64,000 bases of DNA from Haemonchus contortus (taxonomy: Eukaryota > Nematoda > Chromadorea > Rhabditida > Trichostrongylidae), in the NCBI GenBank assembly GCA_000469685.2, contig LS997563.1, forward strand, positions 45,000,651 to 45,064,650, given 5' to 3'. The notes under the pieces were generated by a model. The model did not search any database, was not told where the DNA came from, and saw only the letters and a program-made list of their open reading frames with translations. Position 1 is the first letter of the stretch; each line of letters starts with the position of its first letter. A program made the translations under genes and the position numbers. Below, piece by piece: positions 1 to 11,600 of the stretch.

Positions 1-183
1 GAGAACGTCAGCTACGTGCTTAAGCAAAGTATGAATGCATCTATTGTATTTGTGCCCAAGAATAGAACGGTGGCCCTTCAAAAGAAAATATTCGAGTCTA
101 ACAGAATGCCCAACGACAACAGCTTCATAGTAAAATCGAATGCTTTTATTAATATTGTACATAATTCTTCATCTTCTACATAG
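1..183 (+). CDS. Possible 3' end of an unknown gene (partial)
   Basis: Frame 1 is open from the first base of the window to a TAG at 181-183, about 60 codons, with balanced amino-acid composition and several possible N-glycosylation sites (NVS, NAS, NRT, NSS). It could be the last exon of a gene that starts upstream of the window. I recognise no domain, and no poly(A) signal was identified. A chance open frame is the main alternative, so this is a weak call. Confidence 0.22.
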   Translation, partial: ENVSYVLKQSMNASIVFVPKNRTVALQKKIFESNRMPNDNSFIVKSNAFINIVHNSSSST

Positions 184-3100
184 GTACATATTCAATCACG
201 ACCGCCACGCTTTCCTCCTTTTTCTCCTCGTCCTCCTCTGGTATCAGTGCATGTTACCTGGAAGTAATTGGAGTGATCAAGTGCAGCCTGAATCAGGTAA
301 GAATCCCCAAGAAAGCCTGGTAGTCTTGCGATTGGTCCCGGATTCGTTTTTGAATTGGTAATAAAAGTCGGGATCTTATACTAAGTTGTAATGACCTCAC
401 CTCCCAATCACCTCGCTTCTTCTCCTTTTCACAACGTTCCCAGCCATCACGCTTGCTGCATACCTTGTCGCAAACATCTCCACGGAATGATAGCGGTACT
501 GGAAATTTGTACTACTTCATGCGTAGTCCTATTTTAATATTCCTCCATCATTTTGTGACCCTTCATTCCCTGTTAGGGCGCTAACAGTACGCTGTGTCAC
601 TATCAGCTGATCCAAAACTGCCCATATCGATTTACCTCGTTCGACTTTTTCACGACGTTGAGCTTGAACCGATGCAACTGCGACGAGGCAGAGAACCTGT
701 AAAAGTACTAATTGCTATCGTTCACGGACTTCATTGGATTTCTCAGCACCATAAGCTTTTAGGACACGGAAAAGTGCTGAGGATTCAAAGTTATACCTGA
801 ATTCAAAATGGCTTTCGCATCAGATACGTGATAGAGAAACACATTTTCTTTCCATGTTGGTAGCAACATGGAGACGTGGGGTTTCTTTAACCCCTACGGT
901 ACAGGAGGCTTACTAGCGATGAGTGTCGAAATTTAATTTACTGCGAAATCCGTTTTCAACTTTTAGTTTCTTTTTCTGATTTCACAAAATATGTTGACTT
1001 TGATTTCATAGTCGAAAAAGAGTACAAGATCTTTTTGAGAGTTTCTGTTTTATGATACAGAAGAAAAAACTCACCAAAAACACGAGGAACTTGTTCATAT
1101 CGGCTGATGGCAGATACTGTCAGAAAGGTTTCTCAGAAAGGCTTTTATATGGGCTTGACGATGAACGTTTCTGTCTGTGCCATCGAAGATACAACGATCT
1201 ATTTTCGTCGTCTGTCCCATTTCCCGATTTTGACCTTGAGTTGTTGCAATCATAGCATCTTTACAATGGTCTAAAGATAATTTGATTCGCTAAACATCGC
1301 TTAACTATTTCACGCAGCTGAATCACACTAAATAAACAGCGTCATCTCCTCCATGGTGGGTCTGAATCAATTGTAATGACCTTGTCTCATGATCTGACAA
1401 TTCCACAACACCACGTCGCATTTTCAAAATTTTAGGCGCTTAAACGACCGCTTCGAATGCGCCACGAACTTGCTAATCCCCAAAATGAGAAGTAATCGAG
1501 TGGGGCCATTTTGCTTTTTCTTGCTAACTGCATTGAACTGATTACCCGTACCACCTAACAAATGATAACAGTGGTTACTTCCAAGCAGCCATCACCACTA
1601 ATTCATTTGCTCAAGATTCCTTACACGTAAGCGACTTCTTCATCCAACGGCAGCCTCGGAAAAGCTCATCCAACAGGTTCACCGCTAATCGAGCTGCAGA
1701 TATTGATTTAGGATGTTTTTGAACAGTTCAACCTTTTTCACATTTGCCCTTTATTATGGAATCTCTTAGAGTGTCTCTAACAACTAGTGTAATACCTAAA
1801 CTTATGGCCTTATCACAACACCTAATCTTGCTACAGAAAGCCAGCATTTAATGGTTATTATGCTCCAGAACTGAGCAATTCCAATGCCAAAGACTGCGTT
1901 CATACTGCTCGTTGGCTGACGAGCGATGGCGATGGGGTCGATGGGCGAGCGCGTCATCATCGACCATAACACCACATGACCCATAAGCCATGCGACTTAT
2001 ACTGCGACGGAGAACGTCCGTTGCGCGCGTCCGTCAAAAATAGGTCACCCCGCCCACTTCGCGCGCGGCGCACCCCGCTGAGATCTCGGGATGACATTAC
2101 AGTACCACCAAGTGTCAGTGGAGCGAATGATTTGCATTTTGTCGTGTTATCTTATCTTTTGGCTGGATGCCGTGGACCAAGCGCAATTCGTATGCCCCAC
2201 TGACAAATGCGACGTTTGTCAAAGATCGCGGCTGATCCGCCGCATGCGACGGCTGCGGCATGACCTAGTTTCGACGGACACGCGCAACGAAGCGCACCCG
2301 TAATCCCATAGCAAATGACAAACGACGAAAAAGGAGAGGCAAGCCTGAGTGCTTGAAGGTTGTATTCCTCGCGTGAGCAATGGAAATTGGTGCACGAACT
2401 ACGCTGCGCTCCAATGCTAGAGAAGTGACCGCAAAGAAGCAGACCGCTACGTAGCTGTGCGCAGGCGACGGAAGAGGCCCTTTGATGCCTATTGCTCTGT
2501 AGCACTCTTGCCGCTGCTAAGTGTGGCTGTTTTCTCGAGGCTTCAACTTATCTCTTCGGTTTGTCCGTTTCGCTTACCAATTTCTTTTTGTGACTCTGTA
2601 TCGTGTCTTAGAAAAGATTCGTTTCCCGATTTATCCACTTTTAAGTAGCTTCAGGTCTGTGCCAATTATTCTCTCATCACGACCCACTCTCTTCTTCTAA
2701 AGAGATTAAGCGTAATAAGTATTCTACACATCTTTATGCAAGACCTTTTCTTCAAGCAAATGGAGGCTATTTTTTCTTCGTATCTTAACAAATTCGTACA
2801 TAATTATAATTGCCCGGAAAAAAATTCGCTGTTAAACCAGCTGGCGGACAGTATTCTCAGTCCCATTTCGGAACCGGTCTTTGATAAAGTAGAGTTTGAT
2901 AGATAGCCAAAATTTAGAGGCTGTGAAGGGCCACTGCATGTTTTATGTTGAGAACGTTTTTTGTGACTCTTTATGGTTGAACTGAGTTCTCGAGTCAAAA
3001 CGGTCATCAAAACCAAGTTGGGTTTCAGGATGATTCATAGCTACAACCTACCTTTAAACTTCGCATTCCCCTATCTCGACATCTACAGTGATATTCTTCT

Positions 3101-3983
3101 GTTCATACTAGTTTATGCTATACTATACTCCTCATCCAAAAGTTGATTTCTCGGCACGAAATTAGGTTCATGAATAAAATGGTTAACAGGCTCGAAAATC
3201 TTGCCACGTTGTGGGTAAGGACAGTCGACTGGTCCGTGGGCATATTGGTTCACATTGACCTATGCTTCGCTTTTATCTATTTGAGATCATGTATTTCATC
3301 GATTGCATACGAATCGTTCTGAAGCTTCATGGGCACGTATTGATATTCTTCCCCCCCCCCCCATTTGGCATCCATTCCATCCATCACTGCAACGTATGCT
3401 CAACTTCGTGATATTCAACGTTGCTAAAGTGTTTGTCTTAATGATACCGATTTCACAAATGGACCCGTGACTTCTTGAAGCGTGTTCATGTTTCCTTCAC
3501 CTGATATGGATTCCCCAATAGAACTGAAAATTTCTTCGCAGTCCAATAAGTTTTGTCGCTTTTTTTATGCCGCGGATATCATCAAAGGTTTTTACCCTTA
3601 ACCTAACGTTTACTCTGTTTAATGATTAGCAGTAGTAGGGCTCGGTCCACATTGATCAGAAGGACATTTAAAACTTGTAGCTTCTTCATTCCCGTAAGTA
3701 TGGTCTGAAAAACATAGTTACAGAAATCAACCTCATCTACTGACAGTTTATTCTGAGGAAGGAATCGTACTTCGATGAGCTACCATTAAAACTGGAACCA
3801 GCCGATAGAAATGGTTGCGGTTGCAGCATGACCGCTTTTAACCATTAGCGCTCATTCATCGTTCTGGAGAGTCTCTCAGGTTGGTCAATTTTCTTCGATG
3901 TTCTACAATAGTGAACTTGTTGTTAACCCTGTATGGGACTTACTCTAATGCTTGTGTATCCAAGCTTCGAGAACGGTATAATT
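184..3983. other. Gene-poor interval, no supported gene
   Basis: Only short open frames occur here and none shows a recognisable domain or a convincing splice pattern. The best is a 67-codon plus-strand frame ending near 800, which begins with GTG rather than ATG. A GC-rich patch at about 1990-2300 stands out from the surrounding AT-rich DNA. There is a C homopolymer at about 3351-3362. Nothing further is supported. Confidence 0.5.
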
Positions 3984-4422
3984 GGTGCTAAGTGGGTTGG
4001 GGGGGGGGGGGACCACGCTTCGCGGCAGGCGGCGCGGCACCCTGCCGAAACGGTGTTTAGGGACGTTTCATTGTTTTTTGTGTTGTGACTGTGTATTTTT
4101 CACCTAATTTTAGGAAGGGGGAGGGGGCTCCGGGGTGGGTGAGCCAATTACACGTCCAACTTTTATCTCATCTCAGCTTTTTACACGAGACAACCATCTC
4201 ACCCACCCCCTGAAGCCCCTCCCCTTATTAAAAAATAGGTTTTATCAGCTCAGAAGAAGTGTATCCGTAATATGCAAGCATATTGTTTGTTCTGAATCAC
4301 GAAACACATCATCACAACCTTACCATTCCTTCCCAGACTCAGGCCCACTACCACATCGCTGGAGAGCGCAGGGTGCCGCGCCGCAGCCGCGCCGCGTGGT
4401 CCCCCCCAACCCACTTAGCACC
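3984..4422. mobile_element. hAT-type MITE, copy 1 (8-bp TSD)
   Basis: The element runs from GGTGCTAAGTG to its inverted complement CTTAGCACC and is flanked on both sides by the identical octamer GTATAATT (3976-3983 and 4423-4430). An 8-bp duplication is the signature of hAT-superfamily transposition. It has long GC-rich inverted arms (G-run and GCGCGGC on the left, the complement on the right) and an inner inverted pair around 4115-4140 and 4195-4230. It encodes no transposase, so it is non-autonomous. A second copy lies at 39933-40429. Confidence 0.82.
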
Positions 4423-4756
4423 GTATAATTTGCACATACTGAAAATTCTCGAAGCTGAGGGGCTACCATTAACTTCCTACTTTAAGAAAAAAATTTAATG
4501 GCGCGATAGAAAATTTCTGATTGTTTTTATGTATCTAGAACTTACTAGCTAGCTTTGTATGGTGGTTTCTGTTTGTTGTACTGGTAAGGAATCAGTGTTG
4601 TCATGAACTCATTTGCATGCCCTACGTCTCCTATGGTTGTTCTATCTTAAACTCTACACATGGTACTCTGACTCTACAATGAGAACTGCTCCTCCACTTC
4701 CTTTGCCTTTGGCATCAAGTTTAGTCCTCACAATCCCATCCTACTTACTATAAAGC

Positions 4757-4761
4757 GCTTC

Positions 4762-4812
<51 letters not shown>

Positions 4813-4831
4813 GTTCTGTCTGTATGTCTGT
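4757..4831 (+). repeat. GTCT microsatellite
   Basis: About 14-18 tandem copies of the tetranucleotide GTCT, with a few interruptions toward the right end (CGTT, GTAT). A shorter GT/GTCT-type tract lies at 7325-7385. Confidence 0.95.
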
Positions 4832-4904
4832 CACGAAATTCCTTAACTCCTTTAGATCTGCCTGGAGAGCCCGGGTCAAGCGTGGGATGCGTGGGCCATG
4901 TCCT

Positions 4905-5393
4905 CAGAAGTATAAATCACACATCAGCTTGGCGAAGCCCCGCCCACAGTGGGCGTGGCGTGCGTCGAAATGAGCTGGACTGGGGACCATGATTTCAAAT
5001 TCAGTCACAAGACGGCTCCAAAATTGGGGTTTAAAGGTGGCTTGAGGTGTGCATTGGTAAGTTAGATCGAACTGGGGAGACCCACCCCCAATGGGCGGGG
5101 CGTTCTCCAAAAATGCAATGCTTTACGAAAACGTTTATAACTCGGTTTGGAGAAAGCCAACACAGAAGGAAAAAGTTGATGTGGGAGGAGCATTGTCGGA
5201 GGTGTCTCCAGCAAAAATGACGTCAGCGGAGGCCCGCCCACAATGGGCGGAGCGTGCCTCGATGCTCACATTCCTTCTTACATTTATATACGAAAATCCA
5301 TAATTCCGGTTCCCATGGACGTAGAGAGTTCAAATTTGGTAGGAGTACAGGAGTCATGGAGGCAAAACTCATGGTGGGTGGCAGAACCAGACT
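4905..5393 (+). repeat. Diverged GC-box satellite units
   Basis: Degenerate units related to the 128-bp satellite that follows. The hallmark CCGCCCACA..TGGGCGG box occurs near 4939, 5083 and 5234, followed by the 'gaaattcataact / gttcaaatttggtagg' part of the unit. Spacing is irregular, so this is the eroded edge of the array. Confidence 0.7.
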
Positions 5394-6330
5394 CCGCCCA
5401 CAAGGGGCGGGGTTTGTGCGGAAATTCATAACTCATGTCCTCATGGACCTAGAAAGTTCAAACTTGGTAGGGGTACAGGCGCCATGGTGGCAAAACGTAT
5501 GGTGGGTGGCAGAACCAGACTCCGCCCACAAGGGGCGGGGTTTGTGCGGAAATTCATAACTCCCGTCCCCATGGACCTAGAAAGTTCAAACTTGGTAGGG
5601 GTACAGGCGCCATGGTGGCAAAACTTATGGTGGGTGGCAGAACCAGACTCCGCCCACAAGGGGCGGGGTTTGTGCGGAAATTCATAACTTCCGTCCCCAT
5701 GGACCTAGAAAGTTCGAACTTGGTAGGGGTACAGGCGCCATGGTGGCAAAACGTATGGTGGGTGGCAAAACCAGACTCCGCCCACAAGGGGCGGGGTTTG
5801 TGCGGAAATTCATAACTCCCGTCCCCATGGACCTAGAAAGTTCAAACTTGGTAGGAGTACAGAACGGCGATGGGGAAACTTATGGTGGCTGGGAGAACCA
5901 GACTCCGCCCACAAGGGGCGGGGTTTGTGCGAAACTTCATAACTCCTGTCCCCATAGACCTAGAGGGTTCAAACGTGGGTAGGTGTACAGGCGACAGGAT
6001 GGGAATACCTATGGTGGGTGGCAAGACCGGACTCCGCCCACAATGGGCGGGGTTTGGGCGAAAATTCATAACTCATGTCCTCATGGACCTAGAAAGTTCA
6101 AACTCGGTAGGGGTACAGGCGCCATGGTGGCAAAACTTATGGTGGGTGGCAAAACCAGACCCCGCCCACAAGGGGCGGGGTTTGTGCGGAAATTCATAAC
6201 TCCCGTCCCCGGGGACCTAGAAAATTCAAACCTGGTAGGAGTACAGACGACAGGATGGGAACACTTATGGTGGGTGGCAGGACCAGACTCCGCCCACAGG
6301 AGGCGAGGTTTGAGCGGAAACTCATAAATC
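5394..6330 (+). repeat. 128-bp tandem repeat (GC-box satellite), ~8 units
   Basis: Units recur every 128-129 bp, with the anchor ACTCCGCCCACAAGGGGCGG starting near 5394, 5522, 5650, 5778, 5907, 6036, 6164 and 6292. Each unit contains that short palindromic GC box, then a TTCATAACT segment, then 'gacctagaaagttcaaac', 'ggtagg.gtacagg' and 'tatggtgggtggca'. Central units are nearly identical and edge units are diverged, as expected for unequal exchange. The period is not a multiple of three, so the overlapping open frames in it are not genes. Confidence 0.92.
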
Positions 6331-6719
6331 CGATAAAGGTCTATAATGAAAATCAGCTCATGCGGCTCCGTCTCTCATGGCTAGAGCCCCTAGCGCGCGA
6401 GAGCGTGCGTAGCTGTCTGGTTGATGATACCACGCAAAGACACAGCAACGAAGTCCCTTTGAAACAAAGGCCTGTTGACAAGCATTCAGACTAGCTCTTA
6501 ATATTTTTTTCAATATTACCGGGTTTGATTCGAAACATTGCTGGGGTATGAAATTTTTGCTCGAATCGGTTGCGTACCCCTATCGAATGTTATTTTCACG
6601 TAGAAAATGAATCGATCAAAAGGCTTCCAGTGGCTAGAACTTCACCATTATCTGGGTAATAGAGCTATCGAAGCGGTTTCTAAAGAATTAACAAATCTGT
6701 ACATAATATCATCCTACTA

Positions 6720-7294
6720 TACAGGGGTGCCCAAAAAAAAAGAGACACTTTCACTGTTCGGTCTGTACTACCAATGTAATCAAACTTTATTAAACTCTGA
6801 CTGAATACTACCCCCCGCAAAATCAAAAACACATTGTACTCGATCACGTAATTCTTCAATGGCCTTCTGCACGGACGAAATCGAAAGTTTTGCCACGCAA
6901 ATTTGATGTCGTTTGAGGTCGGCGAGATCGGCTCGTCTCCCACGATGTCGCAGACCATTGTGGAGTTGTTGGGGCTACAGGAAGTCAGCGGTCTTCCAGG
7001 TCCTAAGCGACGATGCTCAGGAATCTGTCCGTGAGCGACTCGATTGAGAAAGTTGGGTATCTGCTTGTTGTGGACCGACACCCCATAAGTCGTCTTGAGC
7101 GCGTCCGCAATGGCAAACGGCTCCATATTTTGATACCGATATAGGAACCACACGAGTTCCTGCTTCCTTTCATCAAGCAACATTCTTAGTACAATTTACT
7201 CAATCACATTCTTCTGCTGCTTCAATCGGTGCGACGTATTCCTCCCTGGATTAGGCCCCATGCATGGTGTCTCTTTTTTTTGGGCACCCCTGTA
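6720..7294 (-). mobile_element. Internally deleted mariner-type transposon
   Basis: Terminal inverted repeats of about 28 bp (TACAGGGGTGCCCAAAAAAA and its complement) are flanked by TA at 6718-6719 and 7295-7296, as expected of the Tc1/mariner superfamily. On the minus strand, an open frame from about 7183 encodes an N-terminal helix-turn-helix-like region (about 70 residues, ending GRPLTS) that runs into a non-transposase frame. A separate minus frame near 6800-6870 gives a tail resembling a transposase C-terminus (EELRDRVQCVFDFAGG). The catalytic middle is missing, so this is a deletion derivative that could only be mobilised in trans. Confidence 0.8.
6968..7183 (-). pseudogene. Transposase N-terminal remnant inside the mariner element
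   Basis: An ATG-started minus-strand frame at 7183 encodes about 70 residues (MLLDERKQELVWFLYRYQ...) with the alternating helical pattern of a transposase DNA-binding domain. The mid-part of the transposase, with its DDD/DDE residues, is absent. The start value here is the 5' end on the minus strand. Confidence 0.55.
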
Positions 7295-7324
7295 TATAAC
7301 GCGCTAAGTGTGCTCGTTGGTTTG

Positions 7325-7400
7325 TGTGTGTGTGTATGTATGTGTGTTTGTCTGTCTGTCTGTCTGTGTGTGTGTGTAGGTGTGTGTGCGTAGGCATGTG
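7325..7400 (+). repeat. GT-rich microsatellite
   Basis: Mixed (GT)n, (GTCT)n and GTAG repeats lying between the mariner element and dispersed satellite units. Confidence 0.85.
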
Positions 7401-7405
7401 GGCAG

Positions 7406-7720
7406 GCCGGAAATTCATAACCCCGGTTCCCATGAACCTAGAGAGTTCAAACTCGGTATGAGTACAGGCGGCAATATGGGGACACTCATGGTGGATGGCA
7501 GAATTGGACTTCGCCCACAAGAGGCGGGGTTTGCGTGAAAAAGCCAAACATGCATTTAGAGCGTTTAAATTTGGTAGGAGTACAGGCGGCAAGATGGGAG
7601 CACCTATTTCGGGCGCTAAGGAGGTTTGTTCATGGCGGACGGGACGCGCACGAATTGTGTTGGGTGTTTGTCTTTGGCCGGGAATTAATAACTCCTGTTC
7701 TCACCTACCGAAGCCTCCAA
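7406..7720 (+). repeat. Dispersed GC-box satellite units
   Basis: About two and a half diverged units of the same repeat as at 5394-6330. The order 'gaaattcataac', 'cctagagagttcaaac', 'gagtacaggcgg', 'catggtggatggcag' and a CGCCCACAAGAGGCGGGG box is recognisable. Confidence 0.8.
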
Positions 7721-8410
7721 ACGTGAAAAAAGGTGCAGGCGGGGAGGCCATTCCAATACGAGAAGGAGGGGAGCCCGACGTGAGCCGGGCGAGCCGACTG
7801 GTAATACAGAAAGGTTTATCCTAAATTTGCAGCTCGAGCAAGGCCTGTTGCATTTGCTTGTAAATTCCCAATTAAATAATATTGCAACGCTTTCCGCTTT
7901 GGTTACGTTAGTAATAACAGCCGTTGTTGGCATATTTTATAATAATGCCTTTTTTATGCGCAAGCGAAAACTGAGACTAAAAGCGACATTTCAAGTTACT
8001 AACTGGAAGCTCTTCTGGAAGCGAATCATCGGGAATTTCGCTCAGACATAAAAATCTTGTGATTTCGACACTACATTGTGACCACCTAAAGACGATTAGC
8101 AAGTCCATGTTCCCTTCACGTAGCCTGGTGTTGGTTTGAGTATGCACCAATTGATCTATTGACAATGATATTTGGTTTCTTCACTGTCCAGCCTGGAATG
8201 GATTTTCTTCTGATCTACTTACTCCACTCCACAATCATGATTATTTACTGAGGTGTGTGATGACTACGGTAAGTGTCTCCGGCAGAACGTGATGGTATCG
8301 GCTGATGCTCCAGGAAGGATGAGGGATGTGGCTGGTTTTCTATTGGTTTGGGGTAATTGTAAGTTCTATCCCTATCACATGTGTATCATCAACCAGCAGC
8401 ACCCTCTCTC

Positions 8411-8432
8411 TTCCACCCCCCCCCCCCCCCTC
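8411..8432 (+). repeat. Poly-C tract shared by both duplication blocks
   Basis: A run of about 18 C follows 'ctctcttccacc'. The same sequence context recurs at 18820-18843 in block 2. Confidence 0.8.
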
Positions 8433-8611
8433 TCATCCAAGCAAGACTTCGATCCATTTGAGGCTGGCCATTTGGGACAAAACGAATTACTGTACATCGG
8501 CTCGTCGCCTTAGCCTCATTCTTATTCTATTGTATTAGCTGGAAACACTTTAAAATGTCACTATTATGGCGTATTGAAGTCGAATAATGGGCGCATTCCG
8601 ACCGGGATAAA

Positions 8612-11600
8612 TCAGTTTCGAAAGAAAAACTTGCCTTCCATCTTTACCAGTTCCCCCTGACCATTTTTCGATTTCGAAAATATGTAAAATTTCCCAGGTA
8701 AGTAGCATTGTTGTCCTAATTCCGAGGACGAAGCGAAACTAATGGATGGCATAATTGAAGTTTGCAAAGAAACTCACGTGTTATAGGACTGGTGACGAAT
8801 TTTCTATATGGTGCGTTGCATAATATAAGCATTATAGCTGCCAGAGAACCATGCGATCCGAAAACAGCCATTATGAAGTTCCCGATTCCTAAATTATGGA
8901 AAATATAGCTTTCAAATAATCTAACTTTTTTATGTGATCCCGGTGGGAACCGAAATTATTTTGTTGGTGAGTTATCTTGTGTTTAGGTTTTAATTACAAA
9001 CATAAGACGAGCCCGACTCTCTAGTAGTTCTGATAGAGAGAGAGAGAATTTTGTGGTTGAAGTCGCCGGTGACAACTTCTATGGAGCTATGATCTTCTCT
9101 GTAGAGCTTTCCTAGTTTTCTATAAAACCAGTCGGGCCGCCCGGCTAACGCCGTATAATATCACAAATGCGATTATTTCAAGAAAAAAAGGACAGATGGG
9201 CTAAGGAAGCTTACCTCCGTGAAATTTTCGTGCAGTTGGAATACTTTGAACGCCCTGTGGCCAAAGTGTCAATTTTCGCGCAAACCCCGCCCCTGTGGAC
9301 GAAGTTCTTTCCTGCCACCTATAGTAAGTGTTCCCATCCTGTCGCCTGTGCTCCTACCAAGTTTGAACGCTCTAGGGCCAAATTGACAATTTTCGCACAA
9401 TCCTAGATCCTTGTAGGCGGGGTCTGGTCCTGCCACATACAGTGAGTGTTCCCATCCTGTTCCCATAACTCTTACCAATTTGAACGTTCTAGATTCACGG
9501 GGACAGAGTTATGAATGTTGAATGTCCAGTTTATGTTGTCAGGCTTTCGTACAAATCGATGTCAAGGACAAGTGTGTACTGCGACATCGTGCTTGATCTT
9601 TTTGGTTCACATCGTGAGTGTGCGCATGTGCTTCAATGTGCGCACCCGATGCAGGCTATCGTACATCGGAAGTACATGTCACCATCCTACTACTTAATCG
9701 TTCAAAAGCCCTGTCGCAACCACAATATTTAGAGACCTCCCGGGCGATCCAGTACTGCTACGATGGTCTTCCATTTACTCGAGGGATTAGGATTTATTCG
9801 TAATGCTGTTTATGGCATCTAATTATGCCATAGTAGCTAGTAAGTTTTGATATGGAAACTAGGCATATTGTAAAGAGCGCCCGGGCATATTGTGAGATGT
9901 CCATAACACAAATGGAGTGAGCACAGGGCTTATTCATTCGAGGTTACCCTGCACCGACTCCTTTGTACTCCCAGACCTTTGCCCGCTGAATGCAGGGTCT
10001 TAGCTGACCATGAGTCGATCAGCAGTGCAATTTTGCGTGAAAGGGGACAGCAGTCGTAGCTCAACCTAGCACAGCGAAAACACAAACTCCCCGGAATCTA
10101 GCCGTGTTCTTGAACAGGGTGTAAGAATATGCCGAGACTCATGGACAGTCGCACTTGGACATAGCCGATAGGTTTTGATGGTGCGATGTAGGTTCTGTCC
10201 ATTCTTTAGGAAAGGGTCGCATGACCTTGCCTGATAGAGATTCTTCAGTGGGAGAAACCTGTAAGGAAAAAACTTATAGGCTCTTTAGACCGTTTTTCAG
10301 TGGTGAGTGGTTGCTAGATCCGTACCCTTCCTTCGGTGAGCTTCTCACCAGTGATTTAGGATTATTGACTTAGTTCTTTGGAAATATGAAATATACTACT
10401 TTTAAAACAAATCTGATGCCTTGCAAAAGAGCATTTTGCTATGAAAGTTGTAGTTGGTGGAACGAGAAAACTAGCACTTTCGGTCCTTCTGACGTGTATA
10501 ATAAAGGATAAAGGATAAAGTTCTTGGCGTTAATCAATCCCGTCTGAGGGATGCGCCCCCGCACTCGACTTCCATTCAGAATCGTAGTGGCGTAATGAGT
10601 GCGTATATGGCCTATACAATGACTTGCGGTGGCCAGCCGATGTACAAGTCAGTGCTTTTATCCTCCCAGACGAGTCTGGTACCAATTTACCGACCCCGGG
10701 GGGATGGAAGGCTTGGTTGGCCTAGGCGGGCCATCGATCCGGGATTCGAACCCCTGACCGTGCGTGTGATATAGTGCGCCACTTGCCACTACACCACCTC
10801 CGCCCGACGAGTATAATGCGTAGAATAAATGCGAGCACCTGTTCTACGTCATCTTTTCTCGGTCTCTGCCTCGCTCTTACATTTTTTCCCCATTCTGCTT
10901 TCTCAATTAGGGAATTCTTTTGTAGATTCTATTTATTCGTAATTGGGCTGTTCATTGCCTTTTCTAACTCAATCGCTGCGGAATCAAAATTCCTAGCATA
11001 AACTATATGGAGGTAAGAGATTGAACTCAGCCTAGTGGATGTTAATCGCTTCTATTGAAAGTGAATGCTGATTCTCAAAAACTTCCGTCCTATTCGATGT
11101 TTACATAAATATTTTACATAAATATAGAAGCCTGGTGAAAATAATTTGAGGTTGGTTGGTCCTATTTGTAAGTCCATTTTCCGCGTGTCATTGCTCTTGG
11201 TTGACCCTTGTCTTTACCCCATATCCATTCACGCCTTTTCACTTGAAGGTTTTACGGCTTAAACGAAAGAAATAGGAAAATTTGTTGAAATCCGACACAC
11301 ACTCCGTCATTATCGATCGGCATCGATGAGTTGGTTTCCCACTACATCACCTTACTCTTTATATCGAACGCTCTTTTAAGGTGGAGAGAGTCATTGGAAT
11401 CCCGATCGAATTTCGTATAATGCGTTCCTTGCTGGTGTGGCACATCTGTAGGCTCACTGTCAACTACCTCAGCTGATTCAAAACAGCATAACGTTCATGC
11501 CTTTCCTGCTGTTTGCCTCCTTTTTTCCCTGACTCGGGACAAGTGAATGGTAACGCCTCCACTCGAGTAGTAAGAGCTCGGTCCGAATGCTAGATCAGTA

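Noticed and set aside
4135..4498. Open frames beginning MGEPITRPTFISSQ, repeated on the minus strand near 39789-40241
   Set aside because: They lie inside the two copies of the hAT-type MITE and follow its inverted repeats.
4757..4831. CRISPR-like or regulatory repeat
   Set aside because: It is a simple tetranucleotide microsatellite with no spacers; the genome is eukaryotic.
5243..6327. A series of overlapping ~60-110-residue open frames on both strands rich in MVGGRTRLRPQGAGF-like sequence
   Set aside because: They are produced by the 128-bp satellite. The period shifts frame each unit, and the peptides recur in several frames and on both strands.
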